A program made the position numbers and the translations under genes. Shown piece by piece: positions 1 through 8,086 of a stretch of 64,000 nucleotides of DNA; positions within the stretch are counted from its first letter, which is position 1, and every line of letters starts with the position of its first letter. This stretch comes from Streptomyces sp. NBC_01431 (lineage in GTDB: Bacteria > Actinomycetota > Actinomycetes > Streptomycetales > Streptomycetaceae): positions 2,480,001-2,544,000 of the forward strand of contig NZ_CP109496.1 in the NCBI RefSeq assembly GCF_036231355.1. The letters run 5' to 3'. The notes beneath the pieces were generated by a model. The model worked only from the letters and a program-made list of their open reading frames with translations. It was not told where the DNA came from and searched no databases.

Positions 1-416
1 TAGGCTTCGACCGTCCGGGCCCGAGCCCGACCACCGCCCACGCGCTGACCGACGCCGGTCTGCCCCGGCGCGGCAGCCAGCAGAGCTGGTCGGCCGAGCC
101 CGAGCAGGAGCAGGAGCAGGCCGAGACGCAGGACGGACCGGCAGGCGACTGGCGCTCGACCAACGACGAGCGGTGGACGAGGGCCGAGAAGCTCCGTGAA
201 CCGAAGGCCGGCGGGGTCACTCCCTCCGGTCTCCCCCGGCGGGTGCCCAAGGCCAATCTGGTCGAGGGCGCGGCCGAGCAGACCCCGCAGGGCGGCCCCC
301 AGGTCTCCCGCGCTCCGGAGGACGTGCGCGGCAGGTTGAGCAACCTGCGCCGCGGTGTCCAGCAGGGCCGTAACGCGGGGTCGGACACAAGTAACACCTA
401 CAACCAGGAGCGTTAG
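1..416 (+). CDS. cvnA: CvnA-type sensor histidine kinase, C-terminal end only (cut by window edge)
   Basis: The frame opening at base 3 is open from the window edge to a TAG stop and encodes about 137 residues of low-complexity, Pro/Glu/Arg-rich tail. It includes a Glu-Gln repeat near the edge and ends in SNTYNQER. No catalytic kinase domain is visible because it lies outside the window. The assignment rests on position: the next three genes are a complete roadblock-DUF742-GTPase conservon set, and in Streptomyces conservons the first gene is a membrane sensor kinase with a long charged tail of this kind. The stop lies two bases before the cvnB start, and the cvnB ribosome site sits inside these last codons, so the two are translationally linked. 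The identity is inferred from context rather than from a domain. Confidence 0.75.
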   Translation, partial: GFDRPGPSPTTAHALTDAGLPRRGSQQSWSAEPEQEQEQAETQDGPAGDWRSTNDERWTRAEKLREPKAGGVTPSGLPRRVPKANLVEGAAEQTPQGGPQVSRAPEDVRGRLSNLRRGVQQGRNAGSDTSNTYNQER

Positions 417-417
417 T

Positions 418-840
418 GTGAGCCCGATGAGCCAGGCGGCGCAGAATCTGAACTGGTTGATCACCAACTTCGTGGACAACACCCCCGGGGTGTCCCACAC
501 GGTGGTGGTCTCCGCCGACGGACTCCTGCTGGCGATGTCCGAAGGCTTCCCCCGGGACCGGGCCGATCAGCTGGCGGCCGTGGCCTCCGGTCTGACGTCC
601 CTCACCGCGGGCGCCTCCCGGATCTTCGAGGGCGGTGCCGTCAACCAGACGGTGGTGGAGATGGAGCGCGGCTTCCTCTTCATCATGTCGGTCTCCGACG
701 GTTCCTCCCTCGCCGTTCTCTCGCACCCGGAGGCCGACATCGGCCTGGTGGGCTACGAGATGGCCCTGCTCGTGGACCGCGCCGGGAGCGTACTGACTCC
801 CGATCTGCGTGCGGAGCTTCAAGGAAGTCTCCTCAACTAG
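418..840 (+). CDS. cvnB: Roadblock/LC7-domain protein of conservon (CvnB)
   Basis: This small (140 aa) single-domain Roadblock/LC7 protein is the second conservon component. In such systems it is thought to work with the sensor kinase and the small GTPase CvnD as a bacterial analogue of a G-protein signalling complex at the membrane. The core pattern of the family is visible, including VSHTVVVSADGLLLAMS and a hydrophobic LAVLSHPEADIGLVGYEM strand-helix. A GTG start is preferred because AGGAG in the end of cvnA lies eight bases upstream; an in-frame ATG three codons later would be 17 bases away. It follows cvnA by one base and precedes cvnC by about 130 bases, a larger gap than elsewhere in the operon, filled by an AT-rich inverted repeat. 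Confidence 0.93.
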   Translation: MSPMSQAAQNLNWLITNFVDNTPGVSHTVVVSADGLLLAMSEGFPRDRADQLAAVASGLTSLTAGASRIFEGGAVNQTVVEMERGFLFIMSVSDGSSLAVLSHPEADIGLVGYEMALLVDRAGSVLTPDLRAELQGSLLN

Positions 841-864
841 TTAAGGAAGCCTTCTTAATTAGTT
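835..864. promoter_or_regulatory. AT-rich 30-bp inverted repeat spanning the cvnB stop codon
   Basis: Outer arms AACTA/TAGTT and inner arms TTAAG/CTTAA pair around a short GCC-containing centre, with the cvnB TAG stop inside the left arm. Such A+T density is striking in this GC-rich DNA. It could be an RNA hairpin that uncouples cvnB from cvnC, or a protein site. No U-tract follows, so a simple terminator is unlikely. Confidence 0.45.
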
Positions 865-973
865 ACCGATCAGTTCTCAATCAGCAGACAGGCAGTGCGT
901 TTCGCGCCACCGCGCCATAAGGTGCGGTGGCGCGGCCCCAATGGGACGGGCACCGGTAGTCGGAGGAGGAAAC

Positions 974-1561
974 GTGACAACACCCCCAGGCGGACACCCC
1001 TACAGTGGTGGACAGCAGTCTCCGGGTGAGCACGGCCAGAACCGCTTCAACTACCCCTCCGCGCCGGGCAGACAGGGTCAGCAGCGTCAGGGTCAGTACC
1101 AGTCGCCGTACCAGCAGCCGCAGCGCCAGCCGAGCCCGTACGACCAGCCGCCGCAGCCCCGGATCGAACCGGTGCAGCCGAGGCAGAAGACCCAGTCCTC
1201 ACCGGCGGGCGGCACGCACAACCCCCTTGTGCGTCCGTACGCCATGACCGGCGGCCGCACCCGGCCGCGCTACCAGCTCGCCATCGAGGCGCTGGTGCAC
1301 ACCACGGCGGAACCGGCAAGGCTGCAAGGGCAGTTGCCCGAGCACCAGCGGATCTGCCACCTGTGCCGCGAGATCAAGTCGGTCGCTGAGATCTCGGCAC
1401 TCCTCACCATTCCCCTCGGCGTTGCCCGGATCCTCGTCGCCGACCTGGCGGAGGCCGGACTTGTCGCCATCCACCAGCCCGGCGGCGGCGACGAGTCCGC
1501 CGGCGGACAGCCAGACGTGACACTGCTCGAAAGGGTGCTCAGTGGACTTCGCAAGCTCTAG
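974..1561 (+). CDS. cvnC: DUF742 family protein of conservon (CvnC)
   Basis: The protein (195 aa) has two parts. The first 80 or so residues are a Pro/Gln/Tyr-rich disordered region with many QQP and PYxQP runs. The second is a DUF742 domain beginning around VRPYAMTGGRTRPRYQLAIEAL and including LPEHQRICHLCREIKSVAEI, the winged-helix-like signature of the family. DUF742 proteins are the third member of actinobacterial conservons; their biochemical role is not well defined. The GTG start is chosen for the strong GGAGGAGG six bases upstream. The 3' end overlaps cvnD by 20 bases, so translation is coupled. Confidence 0.93.
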   Translation: MTTPPGGHPYSGGQQSPGEHGQNRFNYPSAPGRQGQQRQGQYQSPYQQPQRQPSPYDQPPQPRIEPVQPRQKTQSSPAGGTHNPLVRPYAMTGGRTRPRYQLAIEALVHTTAEPARLQGQLPEHQRICHLCREIKSVAEISALLTIPLGVARILVADLAEAGLVAIHQPGGGDESAGGQPDVTLLERVLSGLRKL

Positions 1562-2123
1562 CGGCGGTGCTGCCCGCTCCACTACTTCCGCGAAGATCGT
1601 GGTGGCGGGCGGTTTCGGCGTGGGCAAGACCACGTTCGTCGGCGCGGTCTCGGAGATCAACCCGCTGCGCACCGAGGCCGTCATGACGTCCGCGTCCGCG
1701 GGCATCGACGACCTCACGCACACGGGCGACAAGACGACCACCACGGTCGCGATGGACTTCGGCCGCATCACGCTCGACCAGGACCTGATCCTGTACCTCT
1801 TCGGTACGCCCGGCCAGGACCGCTTCTGGTTCATGTGGGACGACCTCGTACGCGGCGCCATCGGCGCCGTCGTCCTCGTCGACACCCGCCGCCTCGCCGA
1901 CTGCTTCCCCGCCGTCGACTACTTCGAGAACAGCGGCCTGCCCTTCGTCATCGCACTCAACGGCTTCGACGGCCACCAGCCGTACACCCCCGACGAAGTC
2001 CGCGAAGCCCTCCAGATCGGACCCGACACCCCGATCCTCACGACGGACGCCCGCCACCGCACGGACGCCAAGAGCGCGCTCATCACGCTGGTCGAGCACG
2101 CCCTGATGGCCCGGCTGCGGTAG
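1542..2123 (+). CDS. cvnD: Conservon small GTP-binding protein (CvnD)
   Basis: This is a Ras-like GTPase of the bacterial conservon type (193 aa). The P-loop GGFGVGKTT lies at residues 23-31, a G3-like FGTPGQDR at 88-94, and an ALNGFD element near 138-143 takes the place of NKxD. The G3 glutamine is kept. The family is thought to relay signals from the CvnA kinase through CvnB and CvnC, affecting development and antibiotic production in Streptomyces. The GTG start lies inside cvnC (20-base overlap). A strong hairpin follows the stop, so this is the last gene of the four-gene operon. Confidence 0.94.
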   Translation: MDFASSSGGAARSTTSAKIVVAGGFGVGKTTFVGAVSEINPLRTEAVMTSASAGIDDLTHTGDKTTTTVAMDFGRITLDQDLILYLFGTPGQDRFWFMWDDLVRGAIGAVVLVDTRRLADCFPAVDYFENSGLPFVIALNGFDGHQPYTPDEVREALQIGPDTPILTTDARHRTDAKSALITLVEHALMARLR

Positions 2124-2142
2124 TAGTCGCGTTCGTACGGGA

Positions 2143-2176
2143 AAGGCCCCGCACTCCTCACGGAGCACGGGGCCTT
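2143..2176. terminator. Bidirectional terminator hairpin after cvnD
   Basis: AAGGCCCCG pairs with CGGGGCCTT around a short loop. The A and T ends serve as U-tracts in either direction. It separates the convergent cvnD and alpha/beta hydrolase genes. Confidence 0.8.
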
Positions 2177-2185
2177 CGTCGTGTC

Positions 2186-3016
2186 TCAGCGCAGCGACTC
2201 GGCCAGTTTCCGGGCGAATTCGGCGGGGTGGGTGATGACGCCGACGTGGCCGCCGGGGAATTCCGCGAGCTCGGTGCCGTAGCGCTGGGCGAGGTGGGCG
2301 GCCGGGCGGTACAGGCGCAGCCCGTCCGAGGCCCAGCCCGCGGCCGGGACCAACTTGCCTGCCTGTGCGTCGAGTTGGGCCAGATCCGGCACATATCCGC
2401 TGAACTGGCCGAGAATCCGGGCCAGGAAGAACGCGGTGTTGCCGAGCAACCGCCGGAACGTCTCGGTCATGGCCGGCGGCAGCGCGCCTAGGTCGGGCTT
2501 CTCGCCGCGCTCCTCACCGCATCCCGCGCCCAGCTCCGCCATGGCCGCGCCGGCGCCCTCGCGGTGGAAGGTGGCGACCACGGAGTCGAAGAACGCGTGC
2601 TGCTCGGCCGCGTCGGGCAGCAGCCCCACGAGCACCGGCTCGTGCGCGACCACCCGCGCCAGCCGTTCGGGGTGCCGGACCAGCAGCTCCACCGCGACGA
2701 TCGCGCCCGAACTGCTGCCGAAGACGTACGCGGGCGCGCCGTCCGGCGCCACGTGGGCGAGCAACTGGCAGGCGTCATCGGCCTGTTCGCCCACCCGCTG
2801 GTCCACGTCCGGTCCGTCGAGCGGGCTGCGCGAGTGGCCGCGCGGATCGTAGGTGACCACCGTGTACCGGTCGGCGAGCGCGTCGGCCACCGGCTCGAAG
2901 ATCCCGGCGTCCCCGCCGCCCCCCGCTATGAGGAGCAGCACGGGTCCCCTGCCGCGCACCTCGTAGCGCAGCGTCGCACCGGGGACCTTCAGGGTGCCAG
3001 TCGTCGGTTCAGTCAT
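2186..3016 (-). CDS. Alpha/beta hydrolase
   Basis: A 276-residue alpha/beta-hydrolase-fold protein. The nucleophile elbow is GSSSG (residues 100-104, Ser102 as nucleophile), preceded by LLLIAGGGGDAG (oxyanion region near 28-38) and YDPRGHSRS around 56-64. A late GGHVGV near the C-terminus supplies the probable catalytic histidine. The fold covers esterases, lactonases and peroxidases, and the substrate cannot be read from sequence. The ATG used overlaps the end of the upstream TetR gene by eight bases; longer in-frame extensions run into that gene and lack a ribosome site. The overlap makes this the target or partner of the TetR regulator, probably co-transcribed and self-regulated. No signal peptide, so cytoplasmic. 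Confidence 0.88.
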   Translation of the reverse strand: MTEPTTGTLKVPGATLRYEVRGRGPVLLLIAGGGGDAGIFEPVADALADRYTVVTYDPRGHSRSPLDGPDVDQRVGEQADDACQLLAHVAPDGAPAYVFGSSSGAIVAVELLVRHPERLARVVAHEPVLVGLLPDAAEQHAFFDSVVATFHREGAGAAMAELGAGCGEERGEKPDLGALPPAMTETFRRLLGNTAFFLARILGQFSGYVPDLAQLDAQAGKLVPAAGWASDGLRLYRPAAHLAQRYGTELAEFPGGHVGVITHPAEFARKLAESLR

Positions 3017-3593
3017 CGCTCTCCCCGTTCTCGGGCCAGTGCTCCAGGAGGACGTGCAGGGCCTCGACGCCGCGCTCCCACGACTTCTGCACATCGCGGG
3101 GGTGACCGAATCCGCCCGCCGCTTCGAGGCTGATGTAGCCGTGGAAGGTGCTGCGCAGCAGGCGTACGGCGTCGGTCAGGTCGGGCTCGGCGAGGCCGTA
3201 GGCGCGGAGCATCCCGTACGTCGTGTCCACGGTGCGCGCCATGACGGTCGAGCCGGCGAGCAGCTCCGGGTCGACCGGGTGCTGGGTGGCCGCGTACCGG
3301 CCGGGGTGGGCCAGCGCGTAGGCACGGTAGGCGTCCGCGAAGGCGATCAGGGCGTCCCGTCCCGCGCGGCCCGCGACGGCCGCGCCGATGGCGTCGATGA
3401 ACTCGCCCGCGGTGTGCAGCGCGACCCGCTGGCGCAGCTCGCGCAGGTTCTTGACGTGCGAGTACAGGCTCGCGTCCTTGACGCCGAAGCGCCGCGCGAG
3501 CGCGGACACGGTGATGCTGTCGAACCCCACCTCGTCCGCCAGCTCGGCCGCCGCCACGGTGAGCCGCTCGGGACTCAGCCCCGCTCGCACCAT
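3009..3593 (-). CDS. TetR/AcrR family transcriptional regulator
   Basis: A 194-residue TetR-type repressor. The N-terminal helix-turn-helix runs over about residues 8-55 (ITVSALARRFGVKDASLYSHV is the recognition region). The C-terminal ligand domain contains FHGYISLEAAGGFG, a pattern typical of the WHG-containing TetR subgroup. The gene lies directly upstream of, and overlaps, an alpha/beta hydrolase gene. Two inverted repeats lie in the 20-60 bases before its start, as expected for autoregulation of the two-gene operon. The ligand is unknown, and the hydrolase may act on it. Confidence 0.92.
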   Translation of the reverse strand: MVRAGLSPERLTVAAAELADEVGFDSITVSALARRFGVKDASLYSHVKNLRELRQRVALHTAGEFIDAIGAAVAGRAGRDALIAFADAYRAYALAHPGRYAATQHPVDPELLAGSTVMARTVDTTYGMLRAYGLAEPDLTDAVRLLRSTFHGYISLEAAGGFGHPRDVQKSWERGVEALHVLLEHWPENGESDD

Positions 3594-3614
3594 CCAGGCA
3601 CCCCCACATTCAGA

Positions 3615-3654
3615 AACCTAGTACCTCTAGGTTGAGGCCTAATATACATAGGCC
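3615..3654. promoter_or_regulatory. Two candidate TetR operators upstream of the TetR-hydrolase operon
   Basis: The first element is a perfect inverted repeat AACCTAG-N5-CTAGGTT. The second, two bases further, is GGCCTA-N7-TAGGCC with an AT-rich spacer. Both lie just upstream of the TetR start, where an autorepressor would bind. That these are the sites is inference. Confidence 0.6.
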
Positions 3655-3678
3655 CAGGGTCCCGGGACAGCGAAAAAG

Positions 3679-3702
3679 GCCCCCGCCGGTGTCGGCGGGG
3701 GC
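3679..3702 (-). terminator. Terminator after accE
   Basis: GCCCCCGCC pairs perfectly with GGCGGGGGC. On the minus strand a run of five T follows, giving an intrinsic terminator about 27 bases after the accE stop. Confidence 0.85.
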
Positions 3703-3728
3703 GCTTCAGGTGGTGACTCCGGGCGGGA

Positions 3729-3938
3729 TCAGCCCTGCCAGGAGTGCGGGGCACGGAAGCCGGGGCTGCGCTCCAGACGGCGCCAGCCCGCGGTGGAGCG
3801 ACCGCGCTTGGGTGCGGGGGCGTCGGACTGGGCGGCGGCGCGGGCGAGCAGCACCGCGGTGATCGCGGCCAGCTCCTCGGGGGCGGCGTCGCCCTTCTCC
3901 ACGCGGAGCAGGGATTCGGAAGGCGTCGGGCTGTTCAA
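3729..3938 (-). CDS. accE: Acyl-CoA carboxylase epsilon subunit
   Basis: This 69-residue protein carries the conserved epsilon-subunit core: an N-terminal LRVEKGDAAPEELAAITAVL segment and the C-terminal signature WRRLERSPGFRAPHSW. Epsilon subunits bind the carboxyltransferase beta subunit and stimulate the actinobacterial acetyl/propionyl-CoA carboxylase complex. The start chosen is TTG (reads LNSPTPS), preceded by GAGGAGA six bases upstream; there is no ATG in a sensible place. It lies 11 bases after the accB stop and ends before a strong terminator, so accB-accE form a short operon. The reading frame continues upstream through accB as a non-coding shadow, which can mislead gene callers into a much longer call. 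Confidence 0.9.
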   Translation of the reverse strand: MNSPTPSESLLRVEKGDAAPEELAAITAVLLARAAAQSDAPAPKRGRSTAGWRRLERSPGFRAPHSWQG

Positions 3939-3949
3939 GTCGGTCTCCT

Positions 3950-5533
3950 CTACTGAGGGGGGTTGCCGTGCTTGCGGGACGGCAGGTCGGCGTGCTTGTT
4001 GCGGAGCATCGCGAGGGAGTCGATGAGGACCTTGCGGGTCTCGGTGGGGTCGATGACGTCGTCGACCAGACCGCGCTCGGCCGCGTAGTAGGGGTGCATC
4101 AGCTCGGCCTTGTACTCCTTGACCATGCGCGCCCGCATCGCCTCGGAGTCGTCGGCGTCCGCGATCTGCCGGCGGAAGATGACGTTGGCGGCGCCCTCGG
4201 CGCCCATCACGGCGATCTCGTTGGTCGGCCAGGCGTAAGTGAGGTCGGCGCCGATGGACTGGGAGTCCATGACGATGTACGCGCCGCCGTAGGCCTTGCG
4301 CAGGATGAGCGAGATCCGCGGCACCGTCGCGTTGCAGTACGCGTACAGCAGCTTCGCTCCGTGGCGGATGATGCCGCCGTGCTCCTGGGAGACGCCCGGC
4401 AGGAAGCCCGGCACGTCCAGGAGCGTGATGATCGGGATGTTGAACGCGTCGCACATCTGGACGAAGCGGGCGGCCTTCTCGCTGGCCTCGATGTCCAGGA
4501 CACCGGCCAGGGACTGCGGCTGGTTGGCCACTATGCCCACGACCTGGCCGTCCAGACGGGCCAGCGCGCAGATGATGTTCCGCGCCCAGCGCTCGTGGAC
4601 CTCCAGGAAATCGCCGTCGTCGACGAGCTCCTCGATCACCTTGTGCATGTCGTACGGGCGGTTGCCGTCCGCCGGCACCAGGTCGAGCAGCACCTCGGAG
4701 CGGCGGTCGGCCGGGTCGTCGCCGGGGTGGACCGGCGGGTTCTCCCGGTTGTTCGACGGCAGCATCGAGATCAGGTAGCGGACCTCGGCCAGGCAGGTCT
4801 CCTCGTCGTCGTACGCGAAGTGCGCGACACCGGAGGTCTCGGCGTGGACGTCGGCGCCGCCGAGCCCGTTCTGGGTGATCTCCTCACCGGTCACCGCACG
4901 TACGACGTCCGGGCCGGTGATGAACATCTGCGAGGTCTCGCGGACCATGAAGACGAAGTCCGTGAGGGCGGGGCTGTAGGCCGCGCCGCCCGCGCACGGG
5001 CCGAGCATGACGCTGATCTGGGGGATCACGCCCGAGGCTCGGGTGTTGCGCTGGAAGATGCCGCCGTACCCGGCGAGCGCGGAGACGCCCTCCTGGATGC
5101 GGGCGCCCGCGCCGTCGTTCAGCGAGACCAGCGGGGCACCGGCCGCGATGGCCATGTCCATGATCTTGTGGATCTTCGTGGCGTGGGCCTCGCCCAGGGC
5201 GCCGCCGAAGATCCGGAAGTCGTGGGCGTACACGAAGACCGTACGGCCCTCCACCGTGCCCCAGCCGGTGATCACACCGTCCGTGTACGGCTTCTTCGCC
5301 TCCAGACCGAAACCCGTCGCCCGGTGCCGGCGCAGCTGCTCCACCTCACGGAACGACTCCGCGTCCAGGAGCAGGTCGATGCGCTCGCGCGCGGTCAGCT
5401 TGCCCTTGGCGTGCTGGGCCTCGGTCGCACGGTCGCTCGGCCCGCGCCGGGCTTCCTCGCGCAGGGCGTGCAGCTCGGCTACGCGTCCACGCGTGTCGCT
5501 CGGCTCGCCCGGGGTCTCGTCCACAACGGTCAT
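3950..5533 (-). CDS. accB: Acyl-CoA carboxylase, carboxyltransferase beta subunit (AccB type)
   Basis: The 527-residue carboxyltransferase transfers CO2 from carboxybiotin to acyl-CoA, making malonyl- or methylmalonyl-CoA for fatty-acid and polyketide synthesis. The N domain has GAGARIQEG (141-149) and GPCAGGAAY (178-186) around the first oxyanion hole; the C domain has RKAYGGAYIVMDS (412-424). The residue after AYGGAY is Ile420. In the S. coelicolor pair AccB/PccB this position decides specificity: Ile allows acetyl-CoA as well as larger substrates, Asp restricts to propionyl-CoA. On that basis this is the AccB type. The partner epsilon subunit follows directly; the biotinylated alpha subunit is not in the window. 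Start ATG. Confidence 0.95.
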   Translation of the reverse strand: MTVVDETPGEPSDTRGRVAELHALREEARRGPSDRATEAQHAKGKLTARERIDLLLDAESFREVEQLRRHRATGFGLEAKKPYTDGVITGWGTVEGRTVFVYAHDFRIFGGALGEAHATKIHKIMDMAIAAGAPLVSLNDGAGARIQEGVSALAGYGGIFQRNTRASGVIPQISVMLGPCAGGAAYSPALTDFVFMVRETSQMFITGPDVVRAVTGEEITQNGLGGADVHAETSGVAHFAYDDEETCLAEVRYLISMLPSNNRENPPVHPGDDPADRRSEVLLDLVPADGNRPYDMHKVIEELVDDGDFLEVHERWARNIICALARLDGQVVGIVANQPQSLAGVLDIEASEKAARFVQMCDAFNIPIITLLDVPGFLPGVSQEHGGIIRHGAKLLYAYCNATVPRISLILRKAYGGAYIVMDSQSIGADLTYAWPTNEIAVMGAEGAANVIFRRQIADADDSEAMRARMVKEYKAELMHPYYAAERGLVDDVIDPTETRKVLIDSLAMLRNKHADLPSRKHGNPPQ

Positions 5534-5653
5534 GTACCGACCCTACGAAAGTGGACAAGGTTTTCCTCCGTCGACTCCAAACAGTCTCCGGACCGCTTTC
5601 CTAGTGGGGGCTGACAGTAGACCTGCACCAAGCGGCCAACTCGACAGCGGGAG

Positions 5654-5688
5654 GGGGCCGAGATCTGTTGGGTCTCGACAACGGCCCC
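5654..5688 (-). terminator. Possible terminator hairpin after the PL8 lyase gene
   Basis: GGGGCCG and CGGCCCC arms, with further AGA/TCT pairing inside and a small bulge, lie 16-50 bases beyond the lyase stop. No clear U-tract follows. It would insulate the lyase from accB. Confidence 0.4.
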
Positions 5689-5704
5689 GGGCGGGGTTTC
5701 CGCG

Positions 5705-8086
5705 TCAGCCGAGCACGACGTCGGTGCGCACCGTGCCGCAGAAGGTGTCCGGCGTGATGCGCAGGCGCAGGGAGCGGCCGGTGGTGAGCACCTCGACCCG
5801 CGGGTCGCGCGACGCCACCGAGCGTACCGGCCGGTCCCAGGTGAGCTCGATGGGCGCCCCGGTGCGCTCGGGCGCGGCGAGCGACAGGGTGGCCGTGCGC
5901 CGCGCGGTGCGGACCAGGACGCTCGCGGGGCCGTCGACCGCGAGCCCACCTGCCGCACCCGGCGTCCAGAAGTTCGCGGCGAGCAGACCGAGCCGGGGGG
6001 CCGAAATGGCTTGTGCGGACGCCGAGTTGGCGATGACGCGGACCCGGTCGCGGTCGGCGGCGCGGGCGGCGGTCTCCTGCTGCCGGGCGCCGGGCAGCAG
6101 GACGTACGCGTACGAGGCGTCGGTGGGGTCGGTGCCGTGGTCGAACCAGAGCGTGAGGTAGCGGCGGGTGACCGGATCGGCGGTGCCGCCGGTGTTGATG
6201 GCCTTCCAGGTGCCGGTGCGCTGCTCGCGCAGCGCCCGCACCGCGCCACCGCCGGGGAAGACGTAGCCGCCGTGGCTCGCGAGGTGCGCCCAGTGGGCCC
6301 GCGGGAAGGTGTCGTGGCGGCCGGGGGTGGCCGGGATGCCGCGGCCGTCGACGGTGAAGTCGTTGGTGCCGCTCGCGCCGAGGTTGCGGTGCTCGACGAC
6401 CGACTCGACGGGTACGCCGTCGCGCGCCGTGATCCCGGCGCCGAGACAGACGATCTCGTCGCCCACGAAGAACCACGACTTGCGGGCGGTGAGCGTGGAG
6501 GAGAGCCCCTTGAGGTGCTGGCCGACGGCCGCGTACGTACCGTCACTCGCGCCGCCCACCCACTTCACGGCGGGTCGGGCCGCACCCCACGCACCGCCCT
6601 CGCCGTCGGCCAGCGGCTTGCGCGAGACCGTGGTGGCGGGCATGCGGTACGGGTCGGCGGTGGGCCAGAACCCGTCGCTGTACTGGTCGCCCGCGAAGCC
6701 GTCGCCCCACCAGGCGAGCATCCCGGAGCCGGTGTGCCAGCCGCGCAGGTTCTCGCCGTTGCCGTTCTCGTAGTACGCGATCCGCTCCGACGCCATGCTC
6801 AGCGAAGCCGCGAAGCGGGTGCCCCGGTGTACGGCGCGGTCCATCGCGGGGAACAGGCGGGGGCCGGCGGGGGCGGGGGCCGCGGTGGGCGCGGCCTCCA
6901 CCGCGGCCTTCAGGAGGGCGAGGTTGGCGACGGAGAGCCGCTGGTCGGCGAGGACCGGCACGGTCTGGGCGCGGTCGGTCCAGCCCTTGATCAGCGCGCG
7001 CCAGCGGTCGCGCTCGGCGGGCGAGGCACCGAGGGCCAGCATCGCGATGTGGGCCATGATCGTGCGTCCCATGAGCTGGTCGTCGGTGGTCTGCCGGGAG
7101 ACGGCGCGGCCGTTGACGCAGTCCATCATCAGACCGTCGTGGATGAGGGGCGCGTAGCTGCGCTCCACGGAGTCGAGGATGATCTGCCGGTTGGGGTCGG
7201 TGACGGCCCAGGTGGAGCCGGCGAGCAGCGCGAAGAGCCGGGCCAGCCCGTCGATCTGGACCTCGCCGTAGGAACCCGTGTAGGCGATCCAGGTGTGCTG
7301 CACGAACGACCCGTCGGCGTACAGCCCGTCGCCCGCGGTGACGTACGGGAAGACGGGCGACAGGGCGTCGCGGGCCAGCGCGATCTTGGCGGCGCTCCTG
7401 CCGAGCACGCCGCGGGTGGCGAGCACCCGGCACAGGTCGGTGCGGTTGGCTCCGGTGGAGGTGCCGCTGTAGCTCGCGACCGCGCTGTCCGGCACGAAGT
7501 GGTCGATGGCGGCGGTGTAGTGGCCGATCTGCTCGGTGGTGAGGGTGTCGTGGGCGATGACGGCGGTGTCGAGGAGCAGTCGGGAGCTGCCGATCTGCCA
7601 GTCCCACCAGTTGCCGAAGGCCTTGGTGTTCTCGTTGTAGATCTCGGTGTAGAGGTGGTCGAGGCCCGTGCCGACGGCGGCGATCAGCGCGGGGTCGCCG
7701 GTGGATCCGGTGCCGGGCTGCGCCCAGGCCTGCGCCATGGTGCTGAGCCGACCGTAGCTGCCGCTCATATTGGCGGAGCCGGTGGCGGGGACCTTCAACG
7801 GCTGGTCGGGCCAGAGCGAGCCGGTGGCCGGGCGCATGGTGGCGAGCGCGGTGCGGGCCGAAGTGCCCAGCGCCGCCAGCTTGGTGGCGTACGGCTCGGC
7901 GGTCGCCTCGAAGCCGGTCCCGAGCGTGAGGTCACGCCACTTCAGCCGGAGGATGTCGAACTCGTCGGTCGGCGCGGGCAGTTGAGCGGTTGCGGCGGCG
8001 GGGAGCGTCAGACCGAGCGCGACGGCGGCGCCGGTGGTGGACGCGGCGAGGAAGGTACGCCGTGAACGGCCCTGGGCGGATGGCAT
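5705..8086 (-). CDS. Secreted polysaccharide lyase family 8 (hyaluronate/chondroitin/xanthan lyase type)
   Basis: A 793-residue secreted lyase cleaving uronic-acid polysaccharides by beta-elimination. The N-terminus has a Tat signal (RSRRTFLAAS then a hydrophobic stretch and AAATA). The PL8 catalytic set is placed with exact family spacing: Asn214 (in GANRTD), His264 and Tyr273 (in VQHTWIAYTGSYG) and Arg327 (in VNGRAVS). The N-H distance of 50 and H-Y distance of 9 match those I recall for the streptococcal hyaluronate lyase. An aromatic patch NWWDWQIG lies near 159. The ATG is preferred over an in-frame TTG two codons upstream because GGAGG lies eight bases before the ATG. Substrate within PL8 is undetermined. 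A DeoR/LacI-type regulator is divergent. Confidence 0.92.
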   Translation of the reverse strand: MPSAQGRSRRTFLAASTTGAAVALGLTLPAAATAQLPAPTDEFDILRLKWRDLTLGTGFEATAEPYATKLAALGTSARTALATMRPATGSLWPDQPLKVPATGSANMSGSYGRLSTMAQAWAQPGTGSTGDPALIAAVGTGLDHLYTEIYNENTKAFGNWWDWQIGSSRLLLDTAVIAHDTLTTEQIGHYTAAIDHFVPDSAVASYSGTSTGANRTDLCRVLATRGVLGRSAAKIALARDALSPVFPYVTAGDGLYADGSFVQHTWIAYTGSYGEVQIDGLARLFALLAGSTWAVTDPNRQIILDSVERSYAPLIHDGLMMDCVNGRAVSRQTTDDQLMGRTIMAHIAMLALGASPAERDRWRALIKGWTDRAQTVPVLADQRLSVANLALLKAAVEAAPTAAPAPAGPRLFPAMDRAVHRGTRFAASLSMASERIAYYENGNGENLRGWHTGSGMLAWWGDGFAGDQYSDGFWPTADPYRMPATTVSRKPLADGEGGAWGAARPAVKWVGGASDGTYAAVGQHLKGLSSTLTARKSWFFVGDEIVCLGAGITARDGVPVESVVEHRNLGASGTNDFTVDGRGIPATPGRHDTFPRAHWAHLASHGGYVFPGGGAVRALREQRTGTWKAINTGGTADPVTRRYLTLWFDHGTDPTDASYAYVLLPGARQQETAARAADRDRVRVIANSASAQAISAPRLGLLAANFWTPGAAGGLAVDGPASVLVRTARRTATLSLAAPERTGAPIELTWDRPVRSVASRDPRVEVLTTGRSLRLRITPDTFCGTVRTDVVLG

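Noticed and set aside
3939..4454. Upstream extension of the accE frame through accB
   Set aside because: Residues upstream of the TTG start are Arg/His/Pro-rich shadow of accB; only the last 69 codons match an epsilon subunit and have a ribosome site.
3968..5614. Long plus-strand open frame (548 codons) opposite accB
   Set aside because: It mirrors the GC-rich third positions of accB, has low-complexity Val/Asp/Arg composition, no domain and no ribosome site. The minus-strand gene is certain.
6011..8065. 684-codon open frame opposite the PL8 lyase
   Set aside because: Antisense shadow: Gly/Val/Arg-rich composition, no family pattern; the lyase catalytic residues are on the other strand.
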